A stretch of DNA of 64,000 nt, taken from positions 62,001-126,000 of the forward strand of contig CANLMQ010000013.1 of NCBI GenBank assembly GCA_947492175.1, read 5' to 3'. Positions 44,501 through 53,070 of the stretch are shown piece by piece. Every line of letters starts with the position of its first letter. The first letter of the stretch is position 1. The notes below the pieces were generated by a model, which saw only the letters and a list, made by a program, of their open reading frames with translations, did no database searches and was not told where the DNA came from. Source of the stretch: an uncultured Draconibacterium sp. GTDB lineage: Bacteria; Bacteroidota; Bacteroidia; Bacteroidales; Prolixibacteraceae. Position numbers and translations under genes: made by a program.

Positions 44501-45028
44501 GGTGATGTAATTGGTCACTCATATCCGAAATTCTATGGTGGCCTCAACAATACATTTACTTATGGAAATTTTGATGCAAGTATCGACATTCAGTTTGTAG
44601 GTGGAGTTGACAAAGCTATCGTACATGAGTCTGCTGAAGACCGCCAGTTTGTAAATGGAATGATGAACACAGTTTTGGATGGATGGCGTCCTGATCATCA
44701 GGAAACAATGATAGCCCAGGTTCGTGCTGGTAATGCCGGTGCACGCTACGACTCATATCCTGACACCCATATGATTTGGAACGCTGCCTACATTAGGGGG
44801 CAGACAGCGTCAATAGGTTATACTTTCCCTGGAAACCTTGGTGGAATAGATAGATTGAGAGTTTATGCCACTGCAGATAATTTCTTCTTGTGGACCGCAG
44901 TAGAACTTCCGGCATACGATCCTGAAGGTAGTGCTATACAGAAAATCAATGTAAGGGTACCAAATATTGATAAATATATGCATCCGGTTCCTACAACCTT
45001 CAGCTTGGGTGTTAATGTCACTTTCTAA
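41540..45028 (+). CDS. SusC-like TonB-dependent receptor with an STN signalling domain
   Basis: The 1162-residue protein has a signal segment, an STN domain (about 48-118: FSFEAQNKQIVEVLRNIEES, then VNISANDASVEQILKEIF), a carboxypeptidase-regulatory beta domain (140-212), a TonB-box-like EEVVAVGYGTMKKSDLTG segment (about 218-236), the plug (LFVVDGIVGVNN, VLKDASATAIYGTRGANGVI) and a large barrel ending in FSLGVNVTF. Receptors with an STN domain signal to FecR/FecI, and those genes lie directly upstream. It is 18 bases before susD. The substrate is unknown; many SusC proteins import oligosaccharides, peptides or other large nutrients. Confidence 0.97.
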   Translation: MKKKSMNTFLHSRRVKKVLLMMKLTAVLFLAGLMHVSATVYSQATKFSFEAQNKQIVEVLRNIEESSNYRFFYIREQVDVERQVNISANDASVEQILKEIFSEQGISFKIMEDHLILLSPDKNISEVKSVIPQQQQQQNIVSGTVVDEHGQPLPGVTVVIKGTTLGTVSNESGNYTLSNIPADATLVFSFVGMISQEVPVNNQTQINITLRADYIGIEEVVAVGYGTMKKSDLTGSVESVTPEELVDRPVLNIGQALQNKISGVQVIRQAAGDPGGRPQIRIRGTNSINTSADPLFVVDGIVGVNNALANINPQDIETMDVLKDASATAIYGTRGANGVIIITTKRGASGDVRVNYDGSASIGIMTRHNYVVNADQFMYLYEQAFNNTPKFGNLVATKDFRGPNAAGLSWSEMPWLFEQVAKDSYLPGLNFIGNDGNYYKPRFNSILEDEVFRNAFSHNHHIDISGGNEKGKYSLALGSNNVEGLLKESYNNRLSARMTMDTKITKWLTMSANISYVKSKRDRMSSDVMRNTSEFFAILPATTYPDDPEIYGDYAGTWAIARDFNVGENRAGSTFMLDQDEGYYREDQFTGALVLDVQITKDLTFKTNLSVDNRNQASRWYSGLYQGKNSGDARGEHWLWQYWQNENYFNYNKTIGDHAVTGMVGLSWSESNYDYVYARGRRFSSNFYQWNNLGAGSDTPQVSSSNSKGALNSYFARATYSYQGKYMLTATGRVDGSSKFGKNNKYAFFPSVGAAWRISQESFMADSETISNLKLRLSAGQTGNQEIGSFVTQRYISNTNVLLADGYVSGLYPGSTGNDDLKWETTTQYDAGLDIGLLENRINVIADVYYKKTTDMLFNLPLPQSTTTGSAYVNFGSVKNTGIELTINTVNIQRQNYSWETRFTLASNKNEITELGPTGADIYTDTGAGNGTSVYRVGEPIGSFFGLNRMGTWGTDEAVEAARYGKVPGDLKFEDVNNDGKIELLTDGDVIGHSYPKFYGGLNNTFTYGNFDASIDIQFVGGVDKAIVHESAEDRQFVNGMMNTVLDGWRPDHQETMIAQVRAGNAGARYDSYPDTHMIWNAAYIRGQTASIGYTFPGNLGGIDRLRVYATADNFFLWTAVELPAYDPEGSAIQKINVRVPNIDKYMHPVPTTFSLGVNVTF

Positions 45029-45046
45029 TTTTAAAACTTTTATATT

Positions 45047-46660
45047 ATGAAATACAAATTAAAAAACAATATAGCATTAAGATTCACTATGCTTTTGGTG
45101 ATATTCATAATTGCGCTTACCAGTTGCGATGAATTCCTGAAAGAAGTACCTACCGGACAACTAACAACTGCAGCTGATCTAACAAGTAAGGAATATGCCG
45201 AACCTTTTACTGTAGGACCTTATCGACGGTTGCAAGACTGGACTGGTGGTGCGGGTGACTGGGGGAATAACCTTGCGGCTACACTAGAGTACCCCACCGG
45301 CGGGGCTTACACAACTGAACCACACGTACTATTCGATAAATTTATGACCAACCAGGTAACAGGTAGTTTACTCGACGATTTCAATAATCAGTGGACTAAT
45401 TGGTATTCAGGTGTACAAGATTGTAACCTCTCACTCGAACAACTTCCATTGATTGATATGAATGAAACCGCTCTTAAAAAAGCTTTAGCAGAAGTACGTA
45501 CTTTAAGGGCATTCTATTATTTCTGTATTGTACGCTACTGGGGCGATGCTATTCTTTTAACAGAATCGGTAACAGATGTGTGGGGAGCAGAAATGCCTCG
45601 TACCAGTCTGAAAACTATCTATGATGACATAATTCTTCCTGACCTTGAATTCGCAGTTGACAATCTTCCGGCAGGCAAGTCGACTGATGGTCGTGTGACA
45701 CAAGACGTTGCAAGAGCAATTTTAGCTGACGTTTACATGACTGTTGCCGGTTATCCATACCAGGAAATAGCCACAGCCCCTGAAAAAGCATGGTGTACAA
45801 GTGCATCATGGTCGATGACTGATTATCCGGTTGCAAGTGGTGTTGAATTTCTAAAAAAGGCACAAAGCCAGCTCAATGCATTGTATGGTAAATATTCACT
45901 TGGAACGTACGATGATTTGCACGATCCGGCGATGAACAATAGTGGAGAAGCAATATTTCAGGTACAATATGACAGAGAACTCCGGGGTAATGGAGTTATG
46001 CAACCATCCCTTCCGTTGTTAAGTGCGATTTCAGTATCAGAAGAAAACGGATCGTTTACACCATGGGTAGGATATTACAATTCCTTTTCTGACAATGATT
46101 TGCGAAAACAGGAACGTCAGTTTTTCTTCACATGGGATACTAAAGCTACCAATGTAAATGATACAGTTCGTTTTGATGTTCCACATCTCTATAAGCAATA
46201 CGTTTACGAGGCTGTTAAAACAACATATGGTTCCGGTCTGAACTGGACGCATTACCGTTATGGAGAAATTTTATTGATGCTCACTGAAGTAAACTGGGCA
46301 TTAAAACAACTGGGACAATCTGTTTCGGATGATGATATTGTAAAGGGTATTAACGAAATCAGGTCAAGAGCAGAACTTAATCCATTATCTGCAGGTAGCC
46401 TCACACTTAAAGACATCTTAAGCGAAAGAGCCTGGGAATTAATTTTTGAAAATAAAATGCTCTGGGATCAACGTCGCACAAGAAAATGCGTTGTGTATGG
46501 CGATGGAGAAATTTCAACTATTCACAATTTCGTTGGTCATCAGCCTGCAATTTTCAACTATGCTTTTGCTCCAATGCATCTATTATCACCCATTCCTGGG
46601 AATGAAATTGCCAGAAATGCGCTAATGGAACAGAATAGTGGGTATTTGCCTACAAATTAA
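45047..46660 (+). CDS. SusD/RagB-type nutrient-binding lipoprotein
   Basis: The 537-residue surface lipoprotein has lipobox ALTSC (Cys27). It shows the SusD pattern of a TPR-rich fold with AEVRTLRAFYYFCIVRYWGDAILLTE and the C-terminal ERAWELIFENKMLWDQRRTRKC. It works as the lid of the SusC barrel. It starts 18 bases after susC and is followed by a small lipoprotein gene, so the three form one unit. Substrate residues cannot be identified from sequence alone. Confidence 0.95.
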   Translation: MKYKLKNNIALRFTMLLVIFIIALTSCDEFLKEVPTGQLTTAADLTSKEYAEPFTVGPYRRLQDWTGGAGDWGNNLAATLEYPTGGAYTTEPHVLFDKFMTNQVTGSLLDDFNNQWTNWYSGVQDCNLSLEQLPLIDMNETALKKALAEVRTLRAFYYFCIVRYWGDAILLTESVTDVWGAEMPRTSLKTIYDDIILPDLEFAVDNLPAGKSTDGRVTQDVARAILADVYMTVAGYPYQEIATAPEKAWCTSASWSMTDYPVASGVEFLKKAQSQLNALYGKYSLGTYDDLHDPAMNNSGEAIFQVQYDRELRGNGVMQPSLPLLSAISVSEENGSFTPWVGYYNSFSDNDLRKQERQFFFTWDTKATNVNDTVRFDVPHLYKQYVYEAVKTTYGSGLNWTHYRYGEILLMLTEVNWALKQLGQSVSDDDIVKGINEIRSRAELNPLSAGSLTLKDILSERAWELIFENKMLWDQRRTRKCVVYGDGEISTIHNFVGHQPAIFNYAFAPMHLLSPIPGNEIARNALMEQNSGYLPTN

Positions 46661-46698
46661 TAAGTGTTGTATTTTATAATTATCTAATTAAGAAAAAT

Positions 46699-47154
46699 AT
46701 GAAAACAAAAATTATAATATCACTATCATTAATCGTTGCAACAGCTTTAATGATGAGTTGTACCGATCAACCTTATTTCGATATTCCATACGATGAAAAC
46801 GGGGATGTATTAATTACCGAAATTTCGGTAGTTACGGCAGATGAAGTAACAACTGCTGATGAATCATTCACCATAAACTGCTATTTTCCTAATGCGAACC
46901 CAGGCAGTACAATGGTAGCAACCGTTTTAAAACGTCAGGTACCTTCCTGGGATCCCAACGGAGCAGAGCAACTTCTTCCATTGGCATCAACAGAAAAAAG
47001 TATAACTGTTGGTAATGACCATAAAACCTCGGTTTCTTATACCAGGCAGGAAGCACAGCTTGTTAATGTTGGTGATGCCGTGACTGTTGTATTCTCGGGT
47101 GAAACAGATTCAGGAATTATTGAAATTGTATTGGCTAATGCCAACGAGGAATAA
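46699..47154 (+). CDS. Small lipoprotein of the SusCD unit
   Basis: The 151-residue protein has a lipoprotein signal (lipobox LMMSC, Cys21) and a single Ig-like beta region with strands such as VLITEISVVTADEVTT, DESFTINCYFP and DAVTVVFSGETDSGIIEIVL. It occupies the place of SusE/SusF, proteins that help bind substrate at the surface, but it is far shorter and I see no close family. It lies 38 bases after susD and is followed by a strong terminator. Confidence 0.75.
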   Translation: MKTKIIISLSLIVATALMMSCTDQPYFDIPYDENGDVLITEISVVTADEVTTADESFTINCYFPNANPGSTMVATVLKRQVPSWDPNGAEQLLPLASTEKSITVGNDHKTSVSYTRQEAQLVNVGDAVTVVFSGETDSGIIEIVLANANEE

Positions 47155-47180
47155 TATTAATTAATTCGTAACGCATAACG

Positions 47181-47208
47181 GGCCGTCTCTAAGGAGATGG
47201 CCTTTTTT
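47181..47208 (+). terminator. Terminator of the SusCD unit
   Basis: GGCCGTCTC pairs with GAGATGGCC (one wobble pair) around TAAG, followed by a run of six T. It lies just after the small lipoprotein gene. Confidence 0.85.
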
Positions 47209-47260
47209 CAGATTCTTTCCTTAACTTTGGTCGATTAACTATAAAACAACTAAAAACAAA

Positions 47261-48781
47261 ATGGACAAAGAGAAACAAGTTCCCAGACGCGATTTTCTAA
47301 AAACTTCAGCTGTAGTTGCCACAGCAGTTGCAGTTCCAACGTTACTTTCAACCGGATGTGCCGAAGAAAAGCAAGAACAAGAAGAAAAAAAATGGCCTGA
47401 AGGAAAACTTAATATTGCTGTTGTCGGTATTGGCATGGGTTGGGGCAATATGAAAAACTGTATGGATGAAAATATTGTGGCATTATGTGATGTTGATTTA
47501 GACCGTATGGCCAAACGGATTGTATCGTTTAAAGAAGAATATCCGGATAAAACAGTTCCATATCAATACCAGGACTACAAAAAAATGTTTTCCGAGATCG
47601 GAGATAAGATAGATGCAGTAATTATTGCAACACCAGACCATACACATGCAAATATTACCCTGGATGCGATGAAACTTGGTAAACATGTGTACTGTCAGAA
47701 ACCACTTACACACTCTGTTTATGAATCAAGAATACTTACACAAGCTGCAGAAAAGTACAACGTAGCTACCCAGATGGGTAACCAGGGTGCATCGGGTGAC
47801 GATACTTACCTTGTATGCGAAGGTATCTGGAACGGTGATATTGGCGAGGTTAAAGAAGTTCATGCCTGGACCAACAGACCAATTTGGCCACAATGTTTAA
47901 ACCGCCCGGATGAAACTCCGGCCAAACCAAAAGGATTAAACTGGGATTTATGGCTGGGGCCTGCTCCTGTCAGACCTTATTCGCCAATGTATCATCCATG
48001 GAACTGGCGCGGTTGGTTCGATTTTGGAACCGGAGCCCTTGGTGATATGGCTTGCCATATCCTGGATGTTGTAATGCGTAGTTTACGTTTGCAATACCCA
48101 ACAGGTATAGAAGCCAGCTCCTCAAAATGGACATTGGAATCACCTCCTGAAGCAGAAAAAATTTCGTACTATTTCCCGGCTCGCGAAAAATACAGAAATG
48201 TAGATATGCCCGAAGTTAAAGTAACCTGGTACGACGGTGGTTTAATGCCCGATCGTCCACTGGAACTCGAAGACGGAGAAACGATGGGAGACAATGACGG
48301 CGGTGTACTATTTGTAGGAACAAAAGGGAAAATAATGTGTGGATGTTATGCAAAAAATGCAAAACGTTTGCCAACAAAAGAGTTTAAAGACTATAAACCA
48401 ACTACCGATGAAAGATTAGTTGAAGGCGGTATTCAAGGCCATGAAAAAGACTGGATCAGGGCTTGTAAAGAAGATCCTGCCACCCGGGTAAAGCCAAAAT
48501 CGCATTTTGGCTTTGCGGGTCCGTTTAACGAAGTAGTGGTTATGGGAACTGTTGCTGCCAGACTGGCCGGACTTCAACGTGTACTTCAATGGGATGGACA
48601 GAATATGGAATTTACCAATATTAAACCAGGAGAGCAAATACGAGTACCCAAATCGGTGAAACTCGACACCAGCCGACAATCTCCACGCTACAAGAGCGAA
48701 TACGAAGTTATTGACGCATACGAATATGCCAAGAGCCTGATTAATCTGAAACCCAGAGCTGGCTGGGAGCTAAAATTATAA
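47261..48781 (+). CDS. Tat-exported Gfo/Idh/MocA-family oxidoreductase
   Basis: The 506-residue protein has a twin-arginine signal (VPRRDFLKTSAVVATAVAVP) that ends at a lipobox-like Cys (STGCAEE), so it may be anchored after export. The Rossmann fold starts with IAVVGIGMGWGNM and continues through VAALCDVD-like ALCDVDLDR, IIATPDHTHANI and GKHVYCQKPLTH. The C-terminal domain has NWRGWFDFGTGALGDMACHILD. Such proteins oxidise sugars or related compounds with NAD(P). A related Tat-type family (GH109) uses NAD for glycoside hydrolysis, so that is the main alternative. It lies after the SusCD terminator and may belong functionally to that unit. Confidence 0.87.
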   Translation: MDKEKQVPRRDFLKTSAVVATAVAVPTLLSTGCAEEKQEQEEKKWPEGKLNIAVVGIGMGWGNMKNCMDENIVALCDVDLDRMAKRIVSFKEEYPDKTVPYQYQDYKKMFSEIGDKIDAVIIATPDHTHANITLDAMKLGKHVYCQKPLTHSVYESRILTQAAEKYNVATQMGNQGASGDDTYLVCEGIWNGDIGEVKEVHAWTNRPIWPQCLNRPDETPAKPKGLNWDLWLGPAPVRPYSPMYHPWNWRGWFDFGTGALGDMACHILDVVMRSLRLQYPTGIEASSSKWTLESPPEAEKISYYFPAREKYRNVDMPEVKVTWYDGGLMPDRPLELEDGETMGDNDGGVLFVGTKGKIMCGCYAKNAKRLPTKEFKDYKPTTDERLVEGGIQGHEKDWIRACKEDPATRVKPKSHFGFAGPFNEVVVMGTVAARLAGLQRVLQWDGQNMEFTNIKPGEQIRVPKSVKLDTSRQSPRYKSEYEVIDAYEYAKSLINLKPRAGWELKL

Positions 48782-48808
48782 GCAAGAGTATATAAATATA
48801 ATTTTTCT

Positions 48809-48843
48809 AAGAGCCGGTTAATAACAAAACCGGCTCTTTTTTT
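48809..48843 (+). terminator. Terminator of the Gfo/Idh/MocA gene
   Basis: AAGAGCCGGTT and AACCGGCTCTT pair exactly over 11 bp around an 8-base loop, followed by seven T. Confidence 0.9.
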
Positions 48844-49021
48844 ATCTCCACTTACAAACCTCCTCTCACACAAAAGTGGCGGCTGTATCTAACATTAAGA
48901 TAATCCGGTTATTCCAGGATAAGTTTCTCGCCAACAATCGGTTTTATCCTCTGGAATTTATCTTAGTAAAGCCAAACATTATTTATCCAACACAAACTAT
49001 TTCAATTATTTACAATGCATG

Positions 49022-49050
49022 TTTTGATATAAAACATTTTTATATATTTG
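49022..49050 (+). promoter_or_regulatory. Probable promoter of yhhQ-queC-queF
   Basis: TTTTG (49022-49026) precedes TATATTTG (49043-49050), a full TAnnTTTG match, at 16 bases. This is slightly shorter than the usual spacing. The leader would be about 45 bases. Confidence 0.5.
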
Positions 49051-49099
49051 CCGCCATTATTAACCACGTGTTCTTGATAACCACGTAAAAAACAAGAGT

Positions 49100-49792
49100 A
49101 TGAAAAACAAGGTTTCTGTATTGTTTATGCTGACAGGTATTTTATTCGCAACCTGTCTTTTACTGTCCAACATTCTTGCCTCAAAAATTATGATGATAGG
49201 ACCATGGTCGGCGCCGGCCGGAGTTCTTATTTTTCCGTTGGCTTACATTATCAATGATGTATTGGTTGAAGTTTGGGGATACCAGAAAACCCGCCTGATA
49301 ATCTGGGCCGGTTTTGGTGTAAATGTTCTGGCAGTAGTATTTTTCACACTGGCCATTTCGGTTACGGCTGCTCCTTTCTGGCAAAATCAGGAAGCATTCT
49401 CTACTGTTCTCGGAAGCACACCACGGATAGTGGCAGCAAGTATGCTGGCTTATCTGCTGGGCTCTTTTCTGAATGCTTATGTAATGAGTAAATTTAAAGT
49501 ACTAACCAAAGGAAAAGGATTTTCCATTCGTGCAATTTTTTCCACATTGGTTGGTGAAGGTGCCGATTCCATGATTTTTATCTCGATTGCTTTTGCTGGC
49601 GTATTTCCGATAAAAGTGATTCTTGGCATGATTGTAACACAGGCGCTAATTAAAACTATTTACGAAATTGCCATACTTCCTCTTACCATCTGGACAGTTA
49701 ACAAAGTCAAAAAGATTGAGGGAATTGACACTTTTGACTACTCCGTTTCGTACAATCCGTTTCGTATAAAACAAATTGACAATGCACAATAA
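49100..49792 (+). CDS. yhhQ: Queuosine-precursor transporter (YhhQ/VUT family)
   Basis: The 230-residue inner-membrane protein has six or so predicted spans and the family patterns GPWSAPAGVLIFPLAYIINDVLVEVWGY and FSTLVGEGADSMIFISIAF. The family imports preQ0 or preQ1 precursors of queuosine. It overlaps the queC gene by 11 bases (from 49782), so the two are translated together. The gene symbol follows the E. coli transporter. Confidence 0.87.
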   Translation: MKNKVSVLFMLTGILFATCLLLSNILASKIMMIGPWSAPAGVLIFPLAYIINDVLVEVWGYQKTRLIIWAGFGVNVLAVVFFTLAISVTAAPFWQNQEAFSTVLGSTPRIVAASMLAYLLGSFLNAYVMSKFKVLTKGKGFSIRAIFSTLVGEGADSMIFISIAFAGVFPIKVILGMIVTQALIKTIYEIAILPLTIWTVNKVKKIEGIDTFDYSVSYNPFRIKQIDNAQ

Positions 49793-50438
49793 CGCGACAT
49801 TGGTAGTCTTCTCGGGAGGACAGGATTCGACGACCTGTCTTTTCTGGGCAAAAAAGAAATTCGGTAAGGTATTGGCCATTGCCTTTGATTATGGACAACG
49901 TCACAATATTGAATTGGAAGCAGCCCGTCATATTTCAGGCATTGCCGGTATTCCATTCCATGTTTTCAAAATGGATTTACTATCGCAATTAACGGCAAAT
50001 GCGCTTACCTCGTCGGGAATTGAAGTTGAAAAAGAAAAACCCGATGAACGCCCGCCCAATACATTGGTAGAAGGCAGAAACATGCTTTTTCTGACTTACG
50101 CTGCCATTTTTGCCAAAGAACATAAAATCCATAATTTGGTAACAGGTGTTGGTCAGGCCGATTTTAGTGGCTACCCCGATTGCAGAAACGATTTTATTGT
50201 ATCGCTCAACCAAACATTAAGCCTGTCGATGGATTTTGAATATAAAATACACACTCCATTGATGTGGAAAAACAAAAGCCAGATTTGGCAACTTGCCGAT
50301 GAATTGGGCGTATTTGAATTTGTCAGAGACCAGACTGTTACCTGCTACAACGGAATAAAAGGAGCAGGCTGCGGTGAATGCCCGGCCTGCGGATTACGGA
50401 ACAAAGGATTACAAAATTATTTAGCACAAAGACAATGA
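49782..50438 (+). CDS. queC: 7-cyano-7-deazaguanine synthase (preQ0 synthase)
   Basis: The enzyme turns 7-carboxy-7-deazaguanine into preQ0 with ATP and ammonia. I start at the ATG at 49782 rather than a TTG at 49776. The 218-residue protein has the PP-loop FSGGQDSTTCLFWA and the C-terminal zinc-binding cysteines in YNGIKGAGCGECPACGLR. It overlaps yhhQ at the front and queF at the end (ATGA), which is tight translational coupling. queD and queE are not in this window. Confidence 0.93.
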   Translation: MHNNATLVVFSGGQDSTTCLFWAKKKFGKVLAIAFDYGQRHNIELEAARHISGIAGIPFHVFKMDLLSQLTANALTSSGIEVEKEKPDERPPNTLVEGRNMLFLTYAAIFAKEHKIHNLVTGVGQADFSGYPDCRNDFIVSLNQTLSLSMDFEYKIHTPLMWKNKSQIWQLADELGVFEFVRDQTVTCYNGIKGAGCGECPACGLRNKGLQNYLAQRQ

Positions 50439-50905
50439 GCGAATTAAAAAACCTGGGACAGGAAACCAATTATCTTTTCGACTATCAACCCAATGTTTTG
50501 GAATCGTTTGACAACAAACACCCTGAAAACGATTATTGGGTAAAATTCAATTGTCCCGAATTTACCAGTTTATGCCCCATTACCGGGCAGCCCGATTTTG
50601 CAACCATTTACCTGAGTTACATTCCCGACGAGAAACTGGTGGAAAGTAAAAGCTTGAAATTATACCTGTTCAGTTTTCGTAATCATGGTGCTTTTCACGA
50701 AGATTGTATCAATATTATAATGAAGGACCTGATTCAGGTAATGAATCCGAAATACATTGAAGTTTGGGGAAAGTTTTTACCCCGCGGCGGTCTCAGCATC
50801 GATCCGTTTAGCAACTACGGAAAACCCGGTACAAAATATGAAGAAATGGCCTGGCACCGAATGCAAAACCACGATTTAAATCCTGAAAAGATTGACAACC
50901 GGTAA
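50435..50905 (+). CDS. queF: NADPH-dependent preQ0 reductase
   Basis: This 156-residue enzyme reduces the nitrile of preQ0 to the amine of preQ1. I start at the ATG at 50435, where ATGA overlaps the queC stop. The active-site motif TSLCPITGQPDFATIYLSY holds the catalytic Cys, and the later LKLYLFSFRNHGAFHEDCIN and FLPRGGLSIDPF stretches contain the family Glu and His. It is the type I (short) QueF. Confidence 0.95.
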   Translation: MSELKNLGQETNYLFDYQPNVLESFDNKHPENDYWVKFNCPEFTSLCPITGQPDFATIYLSYIPDEKLVESKSLKLYLFSFRNHGAFHEDCINIIMKDLIQVMNPKYIEVWGKFLPRGGLSIDPFSNYGKPGTKYEEMAWHRMQNHDLNPEKIDNR

Positions 50906-50914
50906 TTTGGCAAT

Positions 50915-53041
50915 CTATTTAATCATGTCTCCAATAACATTGTATGCTTCGCTTACTGTGGCATCTTTTGTAAGAAAACTCTTAAAACGCTCATTAATTC
51001 TTTGCCATTCTGGATCGTTGCTGTATTTCTCCAGATCGTACGAGTTATTTTCTGTTGTAAATGGCAAATTATTAATAGCTTGCGTATCTTGGTATAATTT
51101 TACCAACTGATTTCGATCTCTGCTCATTTGTATAAAATCTTCCATTCTCAGGCTGACATACTTTTCATTTTGCATCCGTACAAAACTCTCTTCAAGTTTA
51201 ATTATATTCTGAATAGCGGTATCTTTCATCTGCCTCTCAATACTTAACTTTAACAACGAGTCTACCGGCAATTCGGGAAGAGGATTGTAGCTAAATTCCG
51301 GAACAATTGTGTCTTGCTCTAAAGCAAAAGGCATGTCCTTTTCAGTTGAAATTACTTTTGAAAATCCATCCTGAACTCTTATGTCAGGAACAACTCCATA
51401 TTTTTGATAACTAAGGCCTGTCATGCGGTTCAGTTTTGCCCTGGTAACTTTAACAAATCCGTATTCATTGGGGATTCTGTTTGCCATTTCATACGACCGG
51501 ACCAACTTTCGGCCAATTGGTAAAATATTCTGTGCACTTGCTTTACCATAAGAATTTGTACCGATCAATATTGCCCTGTTGTAGTCTTGTAAGGCTGCAC
51601 TCAATAATTCTGATGCAGAGGCACTGCCTCCGTTTATTAAAACCACAATCGGCCCTGAAAACCATTTTTCTGCCTCCTCGTTGGCAAGCACTGTCTGAAT
51701 GCCATCTTTATCCGTATGAATAGCCAAAGCTCCTTTTCCCAACAGAAAACCAGCTATTTTCATCGCCTCATATTCCGATCCCCCCGGGTTATTACGTAAA
51801 TCTATTACCAACCCTTCTATTCCATCTTCCTGAAGCTTAACAAGATCGCGTAAAAAATCGGTAGAACTACCGTTTATTCCCATTCTTCCAAATTCGGTAT
51901 AAAACTGAGAAAAAGAAAGATAACCAATTTTATGTACCCCATTTAGCAGGCAACTGTAACTCATACTCTCCTTTGTATCTACTTTCCCCTTTAACAAAAT
52001 CACACTTTTTACCTCCCCGTTTGGCTTTTTTACGGCCAGCTCAACTTTATTCTCTTTCGAAATAGCAAACAACCGGTCTACCTCTTCCAAATCAGAAAAA
52101 GCCAGTTCCAACTCCTGTTCTCCCATCTTCACATTAATCAGAATATCTCCTTCTTCCAGCTCTTTAGAAAGCCATGCCGGACTTTCAGGTGCTATCTCTT
52201 TTATAACTACTTCTTTGTTGAGGTTTTGATCGAGGGAAAATCCAAATGCATAATTTTCTTTTGTAAGCGAAGACTCAAAATCCTCTTTATCGTGTTTTGA
52301 AAAGTAAACCGAATGCGGATCATAACAGGAGGTAATAGTCCCCAGCAGCGACTCCAAAATATACCCCGGGATTCCACCATCATACTTCTCCAAAAATTGC
52401 AGCCTTCTTTTTTCGCGTTCCGCAATTTTTAGCCAAATCTCAGAATTCCGCCCGATTAAACTATCGGAAACTGCCAGATTTATCAACACACTATCGGGCT
52501 GGCTTATTACCAAACTATTCAGTATTTCGTACTTTAAATACTTTCGCCACCGGTCCCGATGTTCTGCTTCATCTTTTGCCAGGGTCGGCAACTCTTCCTT
52601 CTGAAACACAATGGAATCAGGAATACAAAAAGAAAACCCCTGAGAGAAGCAACTATCTATTAAACTGTTTGCCACTCCAAGTTGGTGCGAATAATTTGCG
52701 GAAAGAGAATCGACAAAAGTTGTTATAAGATTTTTATTCGGTACACATAACGAATCTTTATAAATAGAAATTCCTTCAAGCGATTTCCGTGTTAATATTA
52801 ATCCCGAAGGATCAATCCTTTTAATTAGTTGATTATAAATTTCATTGGAGAATTTGGCATTGAGCGGCTTCGGATTAAGATGAAGACCATTCATCGAGGC
52901 AAGCAAAGTTGTAACTTTTTCGCCTGCCGGCACTTCATTTTGAGCCCGGGTTCTTCCAATCGTAATAGTCAAAACGAACAGGATTAAACCAACTCCCTGA
53001 AAAAAGGACAACACCATCTTTAAAGAAAATTTTATGTGCAT
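50915..53041 (-). CDS. Tail-specific S41 protease (Prc/CtpA type)
   Basis: The 708-residue periplasmic protein has a membrane-like N-terminal signal, a long helical TSP-type N-terminal domain, a PDZ domain (about 285-330: IAPESPAWLSKELEEGDILI) and an S41 core. In the core, VVLINGGSASASELLSAAL provides the Ser nucleophile and GTNSYGKASAQ the Lys base. The length and the extra C-terminal domain match the Prc group rather than short CtpA. It degrades or trims periplasmic proteins. It follows a Gfo/Idh/MocA gene by 29 bases on the minus strand; the functional link is unclear. Confidence 0.9.
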   Translation of the reverse strand: MHIKFSLKMVLSFFQGVGLILFVLTITIGRTRAQNEVPAGEKVTTLLASMNGLHLNPKPLNAKFSNEIYNQLIKRIDPSGLILTRKSLEGISIYKDSLCVPNKNLITTFVDSLSANYSHQLGVANSLIDSCFSQGFSFCIPDSIVFQKEELPTLAKDEAEHRDRWRKYLKYEILNSLVISQPDSVLINLAVSDSLIGRNSEIWLKIAEREKRRLQFLEKYDGGIPGYILESLLGTITSCYDPHSVYFSKHDKEDFESSLTKENYAFGFSLDQNLNKEVVIKEIAPESPAWLSKELEEGDILINVKMGEQELELAFSDLEEVDRLFAISKENKVELAVKKPNGEVKSVILLKGKVDTKESMSYSCLLNGVHKIGYLSFSQFYTEFGRMGINGSSTDFLRDLVKLQEDGIEGLVIDLRNNPGGSEYEAMKIAGFLLGKGALAIHTDKDGIQTVLANEEAEKWFSGPIVVLINGGSASASELLSAALQDYNRAILIGTNSYGKASAQNILPIGRKLVRSYEMANRIPNEYGFVKVTRAKLNRMTGLSYQKYGVVPDIRVQDGFSKVISTEKDMPFALEQDTIVPEFSYNPLPELPVDSLLKLSIERQMKDTAIQNIIKLEESFVRMQNEKYVSLRMEDFIQMSRDRNQLVKLYQDTQAINNLPFTTENNSYDLEKYSNDPEWQRINERFKSFLTKDATVSEAYNVIGDMIK

Positions 53042-53070
53042 TTGATTCTTTTAAACAATGATACTAAACT

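Larger units (their letters stand above)
48782..49099. other. Intergenic region before the queuosine genes
   Basis: This 318-base gap contains the terminator of the oxidoreductase gene (48809-48843) and the promoter of the queuosine genes (49022-49050). I looked for a preQ1 riboswitch and did not see its aptamer. Confidence 0.5.

Noticed and set aside
48879..49099. preQ1 riboswitch upstream of yhhQ-queC-queF
   Set aside because: I looked for the conserved aptamer sequences of known preQ1 classes and did not see them; only a promoter-like element is present.
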